Part shown: positions 48,410-61,200 of the stretch, one piece after another
How positions within the stretch are numbered: position 1 is the first letter of the stretch
Layout of the letters: every line of letters starts with the position of its first letter
From: Vitis vinifera
Taxonomy: Eukaryota; Streptophyta; Magnoliopsida; Vitales; Vitaceae
Length of the DNA stretch: 64,000 nucleotides
Assembly: GCF_030704535.1 (NCBI RefSeq)
Contig: NC_081819.1
Coordinates: 19,688,001 to 19,752,000, forward strand
Reading direction: 5' to 3'
The notes under the pieces: generated by a model
What the model saw: the letters and a program-made list of their open reading frames with translations, nothing else
Databases searched by the model: none
Told to the model about the DNA's origin: nothing
Program-made: the position numbers and the translations under genes

Positions 48410-49283
48410 TCTTACACCAATTCCTATGGTATGTGTATTTTTCTTGCCCAATATAGGGGTTAGGGGCCTTAGGGCTTTGCCATGAAAAGTCTATAGATTT
48501 TAAGATCTCAAGAGCTGGGTTTTGAGCCAACAAACCAAATTTGAATTCTCCAAAATGTGGAGAAGAGTTTTGAGGCAAGTTAATTTTATTCATACCTTTT
48601 GAGGTTTAAGTTTAATGCACATAACTCTATCCGTTAAAATTTCATCAAATACCTTTGCAATTATTTTTGTTTGCTATTTTCATTCACCTCACCTCCTACC
48701 CAAAATTCCAAACCAATAAAAGTATATTTAATTTACACCCTCTTGTGTGAACCTAATGATTTACATGAATAACTAATCTTAAAGACACAGCTGGAGGGGC
48801 ATCCACCCATAGTGGGCATTGTATGGCCTTCTAAGCATGGTTCTATGCAGTTTAAGCTGTGTTCAGGCACGAAGGCAGCTTTCAGCTTGAAATACATTAC
48901 CAATCTAAATCTATAAGTACTACAACCTTATCCTATATTCTTCATTCCTGTCACAAGTTGGTTGCAGGTTACAAAATCTAACCTTGTCACCAAGAAAAGT
49001 ATTCCTTTGATCATTGGTGTAATTCTCTTCTCATTTCATTACATAATAAGGCCTCATTTTTCTAATATCATGTATAAATTCATTACAATTTTAAAACAGT
49101 TACAACAGTTGTTTGATATGAACACAAAACAGATACCAAAAAAGATCAAATGCCTACTTTCAAGCAATCGAAAAGATCAAAGGGGTCAAAAAGGCAGTTC
49201 ACGTGGTTTGGTTATTTTAGCTTTGGATGGAGTTCATCTTCAGTATTGTTAGTCTATACATGATGCTCTTCTGTCATCCTTTG
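48410..49283. other. Intergenic between tRNA-Cys and the VPS8 3' end
   Basis: Ordinary AT-rich DNA. The right part is the VPS8 3' UTR on the minus strand. The open frame at 48962-49252 on the plus strand has no recognised domain. Confidence 0.6.
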
Positions 49284-52200
49284 TCACCGCTTGCTGGTTT
49301 TCTCCTTGCCTACAAAAATGTCCTCCATGAGTCAGAAATGGAAACGGCTGAACTTTAGCATCTAAAACAAGAATTGGTAACATAACTCACCAAATATACT
49401 TGACTTTAAAGGGAAACGGATTGATGATCCCTTCTCTTTCAGCTCCCTGAGTTGCCTGGTTTTACTTGGTTTTTCTATTTTTGCAAGGGCGCTACTACTT
49501 TCTCCGGTTAAAAAGTCAATTCCTTTTGCCACCTTTTCATGATAAACAGCTGGTGGTGCAAGTCTCAACTGGGGCAGGTTTTCAATTTGGATTGCTCTCT
49601 TATCTTTCTGAAGATTATTCAAGATCTCAAACTACAGCATCCAGAACTAGTTAGTTGACAATGACTGAATAATATAGGAAAAGAGGAAAAAGATCAGAGT
49701 TTGGTTTACCCGTGGGATTTGCTGAAGTCCATAAGGATTCTCTAACACATCATTTTCATGTGGGTGAAGAACAATAGTCCCCTGAGCTTGTTGGGTCTTT
49801 CTTGATGGAACCTTGCTCACCAGTCCATTCTCCATGAGAACTGATTTGCTTCTAGATCTCTGAGTCTTCTTCTTAGGCAGACAAACAGGGCATCCAACTG
49901 AAGAACTTCTGTTTGATGCCTCATTTTCCAGAAGTTCGCATTGAAGATGAGTAGCATGACCACAATTGAAAACTCGAATGCTAGAGCTAGAAGAATTCTT
50001 AGTGAAAAGGCAATTACATATACAACATATTAGGCTCCTGGGTGCATATCCATGAGAAGCTCCCTTCTTGAGCAAGCTCATGGTGTAGAATGTATCATCC
50101 TCTATCAGGGATTTGGCGGTGTCCTAACACATAAAAAAAAAAGGCACAGGTTAAATCAGTATAAAAGTTATTGAATCATGATCGACAACAAGAACAGCTG
50201 AATCAGTAGCTGATAACCTATATTGAAGAAAAAATAAAATTATTCCTCCAATAGAAAGGATGCGTGCACAAAAAGCAAAAAAATTATCTTATGCCTAATG
50301 TAAGGATATATGCAGAGAAAGATCTGTAAGTAACTAAACGCCTCGATGCAGGGTTTGCTGCTTATTTCTGGTAAAGCAGAAATCTTTAGATGGAACTTGC
50401 TATTCTCTCGATCTGAAACAACTATCATTTAAGAATTCAAGGATCACATAAGATACTTGTTGAGCTAAGTTAAATTTTTCAGCTAATCTACATACAACAA
50501 AGACTCAATTATAACCTAGAGCTATATGGATTTCTACACATGAACACCTGGATCAGGCCATATACCTACTAAGTGCAAATGTGCTTAAAAGGTAGACATA
50601 CCAGAATTCTTCTTTCAAAGCCATAAGTTCCCAGCATTCCCAATATGGTCACTTTAAAATCACCAAACTCCTGGTTCCCATTGTCAGAGAGGAGTTTCGA
50701 CATGATTACTGGAAGGCGAACAAATCCTACCATTCCCTCAACAATCTCTTTGATAAATTGAGAAAACAATCTCCTCAGAAGATGAGCACCTTGATGGGAT
50801 TTTGGGATACTCCACTTATTCAGGCATGCCTCATCACCTGCTTGTGTTTCCAAGGATTCAGCTAGTATTCCAACAGGTTTTTCTACTTCTGAAACTATTT
50901 TGTCATCATATGAATCCATCAAAGGTTCACAGAACCTATATTCAAACTCAGGATTATCAGCAATGTAAGGAATGTGACAACATATGATTCAACATAAAAT
51001 TGTATGTGCATTCATGAAAGTATATTAATTTCATTCTTAGTTTAGTTACACATCTGGAAACTAGCAAGCCATGAATAAAAGCTTTAACAACCATAGAATG
51101 ATGAAATCGTGTATCAGCTGATGGTGGATTTCAAAAAATTCCCCCCCTCTCCCATGCCAAGTCACAGGTAGCACCTCGGAAAGCATGAAAGAAAAGGGGA
51201 AAAAAACACTAAGAAAAACAATTTTATCATAGTTAATTTACCATGAAAAATACAAAAGAAAATCAAATATGACGAAAAGCTGGGGAATTTGCTAGTTAGT
51301 TTTTCTATTAATAAATTCGAATATTGGGGATATTAGAGAGTTGTTAGATTTGGTTTTTTCTGTTTGAGTAGTTCCTAATTTCTAAGGAGGTTGAGATTTT
51401 GGAGTCAGATCTCTGTCTATTTATTCCATGTACTATTCTGATTTTAATTTAATGAGAAAATCTATTTTTCTCGCCATGAAAACTTTCATGGTATTAAAGC
51501 TTTGACTCTGAAATCAAAATTTGTCAACAGAGGAAGCTTTGGAGGGTACTTAGTTTAGCCCTGCTGTTTCATTCAATAGCCCAGAAAATTCCAACTATCT
51601 TCATTTAATTATTCATAAATTGAAAGATAAAAATTATATGGAATGAGCTCAATAAGTGAAGTAGGTGATTGATGGAAAACGACAATTTGGCCATTTAACT
51701 GGTGAAGTAAAAAGGCTAGCAACCGACAATCTAAATATGAAGGCATGGAGATCTGAGAACTTCATGATAATTGTCTGGTTCATCAAGTCTAAGAGCTTGA
51801 AATTGGAAAGCCTTTTTTGTTTTTACCAACTACTAAAGATGTATGGGACGTAGTTTGTGATACATACTCGGATTTGGAAAACTTGTCTCAAATATTTAGA
51901 AAACTTGTCTCAAATATTCGGGATGAAATCCAAGCTTTGTAAGTCAAAGCAAGGAGATTATTAAGTAACCGAGTACTACAATGAAATGATGGCACTATGA
52001 CAAAAACTAGATTTGTGCTATGACGATGAAGGAGACTATCATAACAACAGTGTAAAACACATGAAGAGAGAGGAAAATGACAAAGTTTTTGTCTTCCTAG
52101 CTGGACTCAACAAAGACTTGGATGAGGTAAGAGAGCGGACTCCAGGTCAAAAATCACTACCAACTATTCGTGAGGTTTTCTCTTAAGTTAGAAGAGAAGA

Positions 52201-55200
52201 AGGTAGATGAAGTTGGTTCTATGGCAAGTTTGTTATGACAATTGGTCTTCTCCTTGTTTGGCGTGGTTTGGGTGTTGCATGCCTCAATCCAAGCAACACA
52301 TCTTAGTTGACACAGCGGCTCCATTGGAAAAAAGAGAAAGAAGGCATGGAATTTTTCTCCTTTTTGTTTGTTTTGGATTATTTGGAAAGAGAAGAATAGA
52401 AGGGCTTTTGAAAATGTTGAGGTTTCAGATTAAGAGCTAAAGTTATCTTTTCTGTGTAACTTTTTAGAATGAATCAAAGGGGGTCTAAGGCAAGAGTCCT
52501 TCTCTATGATTGCTTTTATTGATTGGTTAGGTTACCAATAAGGGGAGGGATTTATTGTTTTTTCTTTGGAGTGCACATGTATACTTCTTGTGTACTTGGT
52601 GTAGCATTTTTTGGCTCTTTAATCCATATTGCTCTTTTGCCTTAAAAAAAAAAAAAGGTTGACAACATGTTATGTTATGTTAAGCAACCCTACACCAAAG
52701 GCAAGTCTTGAAACTGAGAACTCTACTCTTATCTCTAAGGGGCACAATCATGAAGGATAAAAAAAAAGGATGCCAAACGAACAGAAAAACCATGGTGTGA
52801 CCACTACAAACATCTATGGCATCTACTAGAAGATACGCAATGAGACACAAAATTGGAAGAAGAGATCAAGGAATGAAGGTTATGCTTTTCAGGTCGGAAG
52901 TACCGATCAAGGGTAACAAACTTCCTCAGAGAATCTTCCTTTCACAAAGGAACAAATAGATTAACTGTGCAAACTTCTTCAATCATCCCAAACAAATCAA
53001 CCACCTTCTTGTTCATTAGCTTAGAAAGGCAATTATCTTACCACAACCCTTATTAGCGTCAATTCTAATTGCCCATGGATCATAGATGCTGGTGCAACTG
53101 ATCATATGACTAGTTCATCAAAGCCATCTTCATCTTATAGTCCGTGGGCAGGAAATCAAAAAGTTAAGATAGTCGATGGCTCACTTTTGGCTACAGCTGA
53201 AAAAAGGTCAATTGTCATCTCCTCATCTCTCACACTTCATAATGTCTTTCATGTTCTAAATTTGTCTTACAATTTATTGTTTGTTAGTAAACTAACACAA
53301 GATCAAAAGTGTCAAGCTAATTTTTTCCCATCTCAATATGAGTTTCAGGATTTGAACTCAAGGAGGATGACTGATAGTGCTAGACAAAGTGGGGGACTCT
53401 ACTTCTTCGAAGATGGGACTGAATTGAGAAGACAATCTCAAAATACTTGTTTTGAATTTGTTTTTATTTTAGTGAAAATGAAATAACATTATGGCATCTT
53501 AGGCTAAGTCATCCCAACTTTGATATTTGAAATATTAGTTTCCAAATGTGTTTAACAATAAGACCCATCTTTGTTTCAGTGTGAAGCGTGTTAGCAAAAC
53601 ACTGTCTTACATATTTTCCTTTACAATCTTATAAACCCTTTAAACTGTTTTTTGTTGTTCATATTGATGTTTGGGGACCATCTAGGGTTAGTACACTTTC
53701 AGGTAAAAGATGGTTTGCTCCTTCCATTGATGATCACACAAGAATATGTTAGGCGTATTTTTTTAAAAGAAAAATATGAAATTGAACAAGTTTTTAAAAA
53801 TTTTGTGCAATGGTTCAAACATAGTTTCAACATTCAAGTTTTTAGAAGTGATAATGGAAAGGAATATTTCAACACAATCTTAGGAAAATATTTTTTTGAA
53901 AATGATATAGTGCATCAAAATTCTTGTAATGACACACCACAACAAAATGGAGTGGTTGCAAGAAAAAATAAACACCTTTTGGAAATGGCTCAATCACTTT
54001 CAACAAAAGTTCCTAAGAATTTATGGGGAGAGGCAATTCTTACAACAACCTATTTGATTAATCGAATGCCAACAAGAGTTTTAAAATTCCAAACTCCCTC
54101 CCATGTCAAAAATTCCTTTCCTACATCATGGGTTTCAACAAATTTACCCTTAAAAATTTTTGGTTGCATTACTTTTGTTCATGTCCACAATCACAACTAT
54201 ACAAAACTTGATCCTAGAACCAAAAAATGTGTTTATGTTGGCTATTCTCCAACACAAAAGGGGTACAAGTGTTTTGATCCCATTTCGAAAAAAAAAAATG
54301 TTTGTTTCCATGGATGTGAACTTTTTTTAAAACAAAATCATATTTTTGTAACACTCATCTTCAGAGGGAGAATACAAGTGAAAGTTTGGATCTTGTAGAT
54401 GTGTTTCAGATTGTAGGCTTGGGTAGTAATGATGCACAACCTAATATAGGATCAAGTAGTGATGAAACTCCTACTCCACAACCCGAACCTATTGAACAAC
54501 CTTCTCCTCCTCAACCAACCTTGGAAATTGATATTTTAGGTATTGAAACTACATGACAGCCCACCTTAATGTCATTAACCAATCAAACTCACAAGGGAAT
54601 AGATGCTGGAAACAAATCAAGTGGGAAAATTTTTAAGGGTATTTTCTACTCAAGGAAGAACAAAATTCAAGGAAAGGATAACTCTCCACTTTGTAACAAT
54701 GCCATGAATCTGATCTGAGAACAAATCAACATTCAAATCTCAAGTCAAGTAAAACTCTTCCTGAGTCAGGTTCTCCTTCCATATCACAATCCGAGTCATG
54801 GTAATCTTGATATTCCTATTGCCCGTCGAAAGGGTGTTTGATCTTATACTAAACATCCTATGTCTAATTTTGTATCCTATGAATGCCTATCATCATCTCC
54901 TATTGCTTTTACCTCACAAATCTCCAATGTAGACATTTCCAAGAATGCACATGATGCTTTAAATGTTTCTGAGTGGAAGGAAGTTGTCTTTGAAGAAATG
55001 AGGGCTCTTAAGAAGAACAAAACTTGGGAGGTAGTAACCTTACCTAAACGTAAGTCTACTATTGACTACAAGTGGGTGTTTAATGGTTAAATACAACTCT
55101 GATGGCTTATTGGAAAGATATAAAGCTCAATTGGTGGCCAAGAGTTCCACTCATACATATGGCATTGATTACTCAGAGACGTTTGCATTGGTTGCAAAGC

Positions 55201-58200
55201 TGAATATAGTAAGAGTGCTCTTGTCCATTGCTGCCAATTTAGATTGACCTCTGCAGCAACTTGATGTTAAAAATGTCTTTCTCAATGGCAATTGAGAGGA
55301 GGAGGTATACATGGATTCCCCTCTTGGCTTTGAAGAAAGGTTTAATTCCAAGGTGTGAAAATTGAAAAAAAAATCCTTATATTGACTTAAGCAATCCCTT
55401 AGAGCATGATTTGAGAAGTTTACTTGATTAGTTAAAAGGCAAGGCTACCTTCAAGGACAAACAGATTACACTATGTTCATGAAGTTTTTGGTCAAAGGGA
55501 AGGTCGCAATTCTAATAGTCTACGTAAATGACATCACTCTCACGAGTAATAATATAATGGAGATGGACAGGTTAAAGAAGAGTTTAGCTTCAAAGTGCAA
55601 GACTAAAGATCTTGGGTCATTGAGATATTTCCTTGGTATGGGAGTGGCATGTTCTAAGAAAGGGATTGTTGTATCTCAACGAAAATACATACTAGACCTT
55701 TTGAGAGAGATAGGAATGAGTGGTTGAAGGCCCTTAGATACTCCCATGGATCCAAATGTGAAGCTCAAGAAAAAAGGGGAGGAAATTCTTTCGAATACTG
55801 CAAGATCCTAGAGATTGGTGGGCAAGCTAATCTATTCATCCTACACTCGACCAAATATTGCCTTCGTTGTTAATGTGGTGAGCAAGTTTATGCACATCCC
55901 ATATGTAGAACATCTTGAAGTCGTCTATAAGATTTTATTGTATTTAAAAAGCACACCTGGAAAGGGTTATTCTTTAGGAAGGATGAACAACAAAGCATGG
56001 AAGTCTATACTGATGCAGGTTGGGTCGGATCCATCATAGATAGAAGATCCACCTTAAGGTACTGCACCTTTGTTTGGGGTAATCTAGTTACTTAGAGAAG
56101 CAAAAAATAAAATGTTGTCACCCAAACACATGAAATATGTGAAATATTGTGGTTAAACCAAGTCCTAAAGAAGCTAAGGAAATCTATCAAGTGTCCCATG
56201 AAACTATACTATGATAACAAAGCAACAATCAACATTGCTCATAACCCAGTACAACACAACAAGACCAAGCATATAGAGATTGACCAACACTTGATAAAGG
56301 AGAAACATGAAGCCAGTGTTATTTGTTTGCCATTTGTTCAGACCACACAACAAACAACAGATATTTTAACTAAGGGACTCATGCAACCTAACTTTGATTA
56401 TCTAATCAGCAAGTTGGGCATGATAGATCTCCATGCTCCAACTTCAGGAAAGTGACGAAAAGTTAGAATTGTTAGAATTGAAAATTAGGGACATCAGGAA
56501 GTTGTTAGAATTGTTTTTTCTATTTGAGTAGTTCCTATTTTCTAGGGAGGTTGAAATTCTGGTGTAAGATCTCTCTATTTATTCCATGTATTATTTCAAT
56601 TTTAATTTAATGAAGGAAACTATTTTTCTCCCTACAAAAACTTTCAAAATATAATTAAAATTATTTTTAAAATATGTATTTTAAAATTATTCAATCTTTA
56701 TATAGAAAAAGAAAAATAAGCAAAATTAGTTTTAAAAAACATATAAAACTAATTTCTTAATTTTGAATATATTTTTCATTTCACTTCTTCTTTCCTTTCA
56801 TTTTTCTTCTCTATTTTTTTCCCTCGTATTTTCCCTCAAATTTTCCAAGAACCAAACATAGCGGATAAGTGATGGGTTTTTAACTTACGAGTCAAGCAAC
56901 TGGAACCAGAGGGATTCTGACTCCTCAGGAACCAAACGAGGGGTGTTCCGCTGGCATAGTCCAATGCAGGTATGTAATATATCATATATGTCACTCACCT
57001 GCAAGTAAATGACCACAAAAGAAATAAGTTTGTTTGTTGACCACACATAGAATGCTCAGTATATTTTCCAGTTCAAAATGCACTTCTACAGACCTCCTTC
57101 ATCTTTAAAACAGTGTTCAAATGATCCACAGAAGAAGCCTTCTCAGAAAGTATACTTCCCACAGCAGTCTCGAGCACATTGAACTTATCATTGAGGCCAG
57201 AAAGAGTAAGTAAAAGAGCACTTCCAACATCACCAACCCTCTCTAACAAGAAGGCAGCTGCATCAATGATTCCATACTCTTGGCACAAGCGTAAACAGTG
57301 TTCTACTCTATAGCTTTCAAAAGTTTCCAAGAATTTGAGAACCGAGGTGTGCTCATACTGACATAATAGCTGCAAAAGAAAAATGGAGCTTATTTAGAAA
57401 CCTGATGTGCAATCACCAGCCATGCTTTATACTAAATATGCTACATACTCCTTTTATATGCTCCCTGAACATCATCTGTATGAGCCTTAAAAAAAAAATG
57501 AAGAAAGAAGGCTATTGAGATGGGTGCATGGCAAAAAATAATGTTAGAAACGAATTCAGTTGCAAGAAGTGTGAGCTAGCATTTTGATTAACAATAAAAG
57601 TGAGAAAATTGGCTGCTATGAGATATCAGTGGAAGAAAATCAGAGAAAACCTCTTGATATCCAATGTTGTGACAAAATTTATTGTTAGGAAAAATGGTCA
57701 GTTCAGGACTGGCTACTACCATGTCTAGACAAACCACATACTTGGAGCTCAAACACCGGGATGATCTATTAAAGCACATGATATAAGGCACAAATCCTAC
57801 AAGCTTAAGCTTTTAGGAAAATTGGTTGTCTAACATGGTATTGAAGCCTCATTTGGAAGAAGGATATTCATTTGCTCAAGTTATTAAGCCCAAAAGGAGG
57901 TTATTTTATTTCCCCAATTTATTAAACCAACAATGTAAGTCCAAAGGAGGCTACATGTGAGGGAGGATATTAGAGTGCATTATATGCATTCTATGCCCAA
58001 ATCCTACAAGCTTAAGCTTTTGGGAAAATTGGTTGTCTAACATGATCAAATGATGAACAGAAAATTTGCCACTATAACATAGAGAAGGGGAAGACTAAAA
58101 AGAATATGGCATGAGGGAGTATAAAATGACATAAATGACTAGATCAAAGAGATAAGATGACCCAGTTAATAGTTGCATAGCCAAATCCCATATCATTGGG

Positions 58201-61200
58201 ATAAAACTTTGCTGATTTGACTGCTTGAGTGGACAAAGCAGATGATTTAACAATGCTAACGAAGATCCAATAACCTTAAGAAACAAAAAAAAAAAGAGTG
58301 AAAGACATGAATGAACAAAAGCATATTCAGAAATCAAAATTTGATCATCTTAATCAAGTATTCTATGCATAATTGTGAAGTGCTCACCTCAAGATAAAGT
58401 TCTATCATTTCATCAGTTACATGAACTGGATTATTAAGTAGTAGCTTTGGGAAATCCAATATCCTTTCCAAGTAGGCCTCAAGTCCATATAACTGATTCT
58501 TCACCCTACGTCCACAAGAAGCATCCATTGTATCGTCGTTTTGTAAACAAGAAAAGTTGAGGGTGCCAGATAAGTGAACCTCAATGACCGTCTTCAAATA
58601 AAGGAATAGGCTTTTTGGATGAGAACGAAGTTCAGAGAGGATATGTGGACTCTCTTTATTAAAATGATCGATGATCAAAAAGAATGTGCCCTCTCTGCAA
58701 AAGATCAAACAAAGAATGAAATCAATCAGAAGGGGGAAAAACAAGCTTCACGGTTAAAACAGAATCCACGCAAATTATGTGAAACACAGATCCAAGATAA
58801 CTCCAGAAAATATCCATACCTGCTTAAGTTTACCAGCTCTGGAATTCGAGAAATGACTGCTGACCGAAAAGCAGCAGATTCAGTGTCACTAAGCTGTGAC
58901 AATGTATGGTTGATAAAGGAGAAAGCATGAACAGGCTCATCCACATCTTTCATATAGCTATCTAAAGCAGTAAGATACTGATGCCTGATAGAATGAATTA
59001 AACCGCAAACCTGAAAATGAGAAAGGATCTGGTGAATCAATACTGATATTAAAAGGTTGGGATAACAGTAAAATGTTCATCTAACAAAAAGCCTCCATAA
59101 AATAATGGAAATTGAAAAGGGCCTAACTTGCAAATAATAAAAATTTAAAAATAAATTTTTTTTTATTCAAAATGAAAATTTCACATTCTTTTTAATCCAT
59201 CATGCACAAACATCAAAATATATAAGAGTAGCTGCCAAGGATTTGTTTCTATCTTCCACTTCCTCTCTCTTCTACTGCTCATACAATCAATCAAAAGCCT
59301 CACCATAATCAATCAACCTTTTTTTTTGGCAGGAAAATTTTTATCCCCATTGGGACTTAAACCTGAAACCTCCCACAAACCTTGCCCAACCTATTACCAC
59401 TTGAGGCAAGCCACAAAGGCCAATCAACTATTATTAATGCAATCAATTTGGGCCTTGTGCATTTACAAAATAATGTCTATTAAATTGTATGAAGGGATTG
59501 ATATTCTGATACTGCTCAAAAATTCTCTCCCATATTCTATAGATTCTATTCAAGTTGCCATATGATTTTCTAAGTGAATAAAGTATATGTTTAACTAAAA
59601 TTGTTAATTTGCCTAACCTATAACTAGTAAATCTAGAAATGATTACAACCAAATATAAAATTTCATATCCTTGCAATGCCTGTGACAAAGTAACAAGAAG
59701 GTTTGCCACAGGAAAAAATACCTGGTAGAACTCTGCTTTCTCACATAGATGTAGCACGTAAGATGCATCCCAATCTTTTTCAGGCACTACTTCCAAAAGT
59801 GCAAGCACCTGTTTCTCTCTTCTTTTCAAAGTACCAACACTTTCTTTGGAGGAACTTTGTGGAAGTTTATTTTCCGAAGTCAGGTACTCCAAAATCTGAC
59901 TCAGTACAGTTTTTGAGACATTAGCTCTTTTACATGCAACATAGTATGCAACAAACTCAAATAGATGACCCATGTCTTTCTTTGAAGGCCATAACTCTAA
60001 TGACCCAATATCACTGCTGCCAGAAGACCTATTTTTTTGGGAGATATCAAGAATATGAATAAGAGCATTTACTGTATTTTGAACCAATAAATTCTGGATT
60101 TCACCCATCAAATCAATTTCTTTCCCAGCCTCCATATTTGCATCAGTTGAATCATGCAAAGAAACATCAGGTTTTGTAATTTCATCTTCTACAAAAGCAT
60201 ATCTCAAAACATCTAAAGTAGCTTCAGTATCTAACTCTAAGAGATGATACAGGTTGGGGAGAGCTCTGGTGGATGACAGACTTGAAACTGCTTGTGAATT
60301 AAGGGCATTCAAATCCTCCAGTAGAAACTGAACAAGTTCTGTTCTAAGAGATGGCAAGCGTGTAGGGGGAAGAGTTCCATGCCCTGCAAAATAAATAATT
60401 TAATGCTTCAGTGCCCTCTATAAAGTTAAACTCTTCCATGCATATTGGAAACCAAGTAGTAAAAGTGATACATCTTAAACAAAGGTATAAGAAGAAGGTT
60501 AATTTTGGAACCTAGCACAAAGTTTTATGTTCAAATATATACATCTTCGAACATTATTCTTTTAGTACTTTGGTTATTCTTTATCACACCTGGAAATTAA
60601 AACATAGAAGAAAATAAATCATTTAGAAATTATTCAGAGTCCTGACATATTTACATGACAAGAAGCTAAATAGCATCCACATCAATGTCTCATAGATGAT
60701 TCATTGGCTTAATTGTTTGCTCATAAATCATATTGCATACCATTCTTCTATTTTTCTTTTCTCTGATAAGTTTCATTCTTCTAATCTTCCTTATCATGTA
60801 TTGTATGGTGTATTATATGGATTTTTACAAAACAAGAAGTAAAAATAGAAAAGCATATGCATACATATACAAACTACATATACAACAGAAGAATAAAGCA
60901 TAGAGCCGCATATTATGCATTTCATGAAGATAGTAAGATCAAAAGAGGTTTTTTTTTATTCATAGTTAAAAGCACAGAAATATTCTACTTTATCATAGAA
61001 TCCTCTATTTTTTTAAGAATAACAACTGGGTTCTTCTCCCACCTGTGTTGAATAGAATATATTGATCCAAATCTTCTTCATATATGAATCCATTGAACCC
61101 AGTAGTTTTTGCAAATCCAATTTAACAAAATATGAAATTTTAATGTACCAATTCATCATAAAACATCCAAAACAAACTTCCAAATTTTTAACCATAAATT

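Larger units (their letters stand above)
51306..56646 (+). mobile_element. Broken Ty1/copia LTR retrotransposon in a VPS8 intron
   Basis: Diverged terminal repeats of roughly 145-180 bp flank the element: left about 51306-51488, right about 56470-56646. Directly after the left repeat comes TGGTATTAAAGC, resembling the initiator-Met tRNA primer site. In order follow gag-like sequence, a protease (CPWIIDAGATDHMT, about 53073), integrase (about 53650-54130), reverse transcriptase (about 54950-55730) and RNase H (about 55960-56455). The order integrase before reverse transcriptase is the copia order. It is in the opposite orientation to VPS8. By eye the two repeats differ at roughly one position in seven, so the insertion is old, probably millions of years. 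The coding region is broken many times (more than ten), and a LINE fragment is inserted in it. A target-site duplication was not clear. Confidence 0.9.

Noticed and set aside
48375-48593. Minus-strand frame ending in GPTGFEPVTS over the tRNA
   Set aside because: That peptide is the well-known artefact of translating a tRNA gene in antisense.
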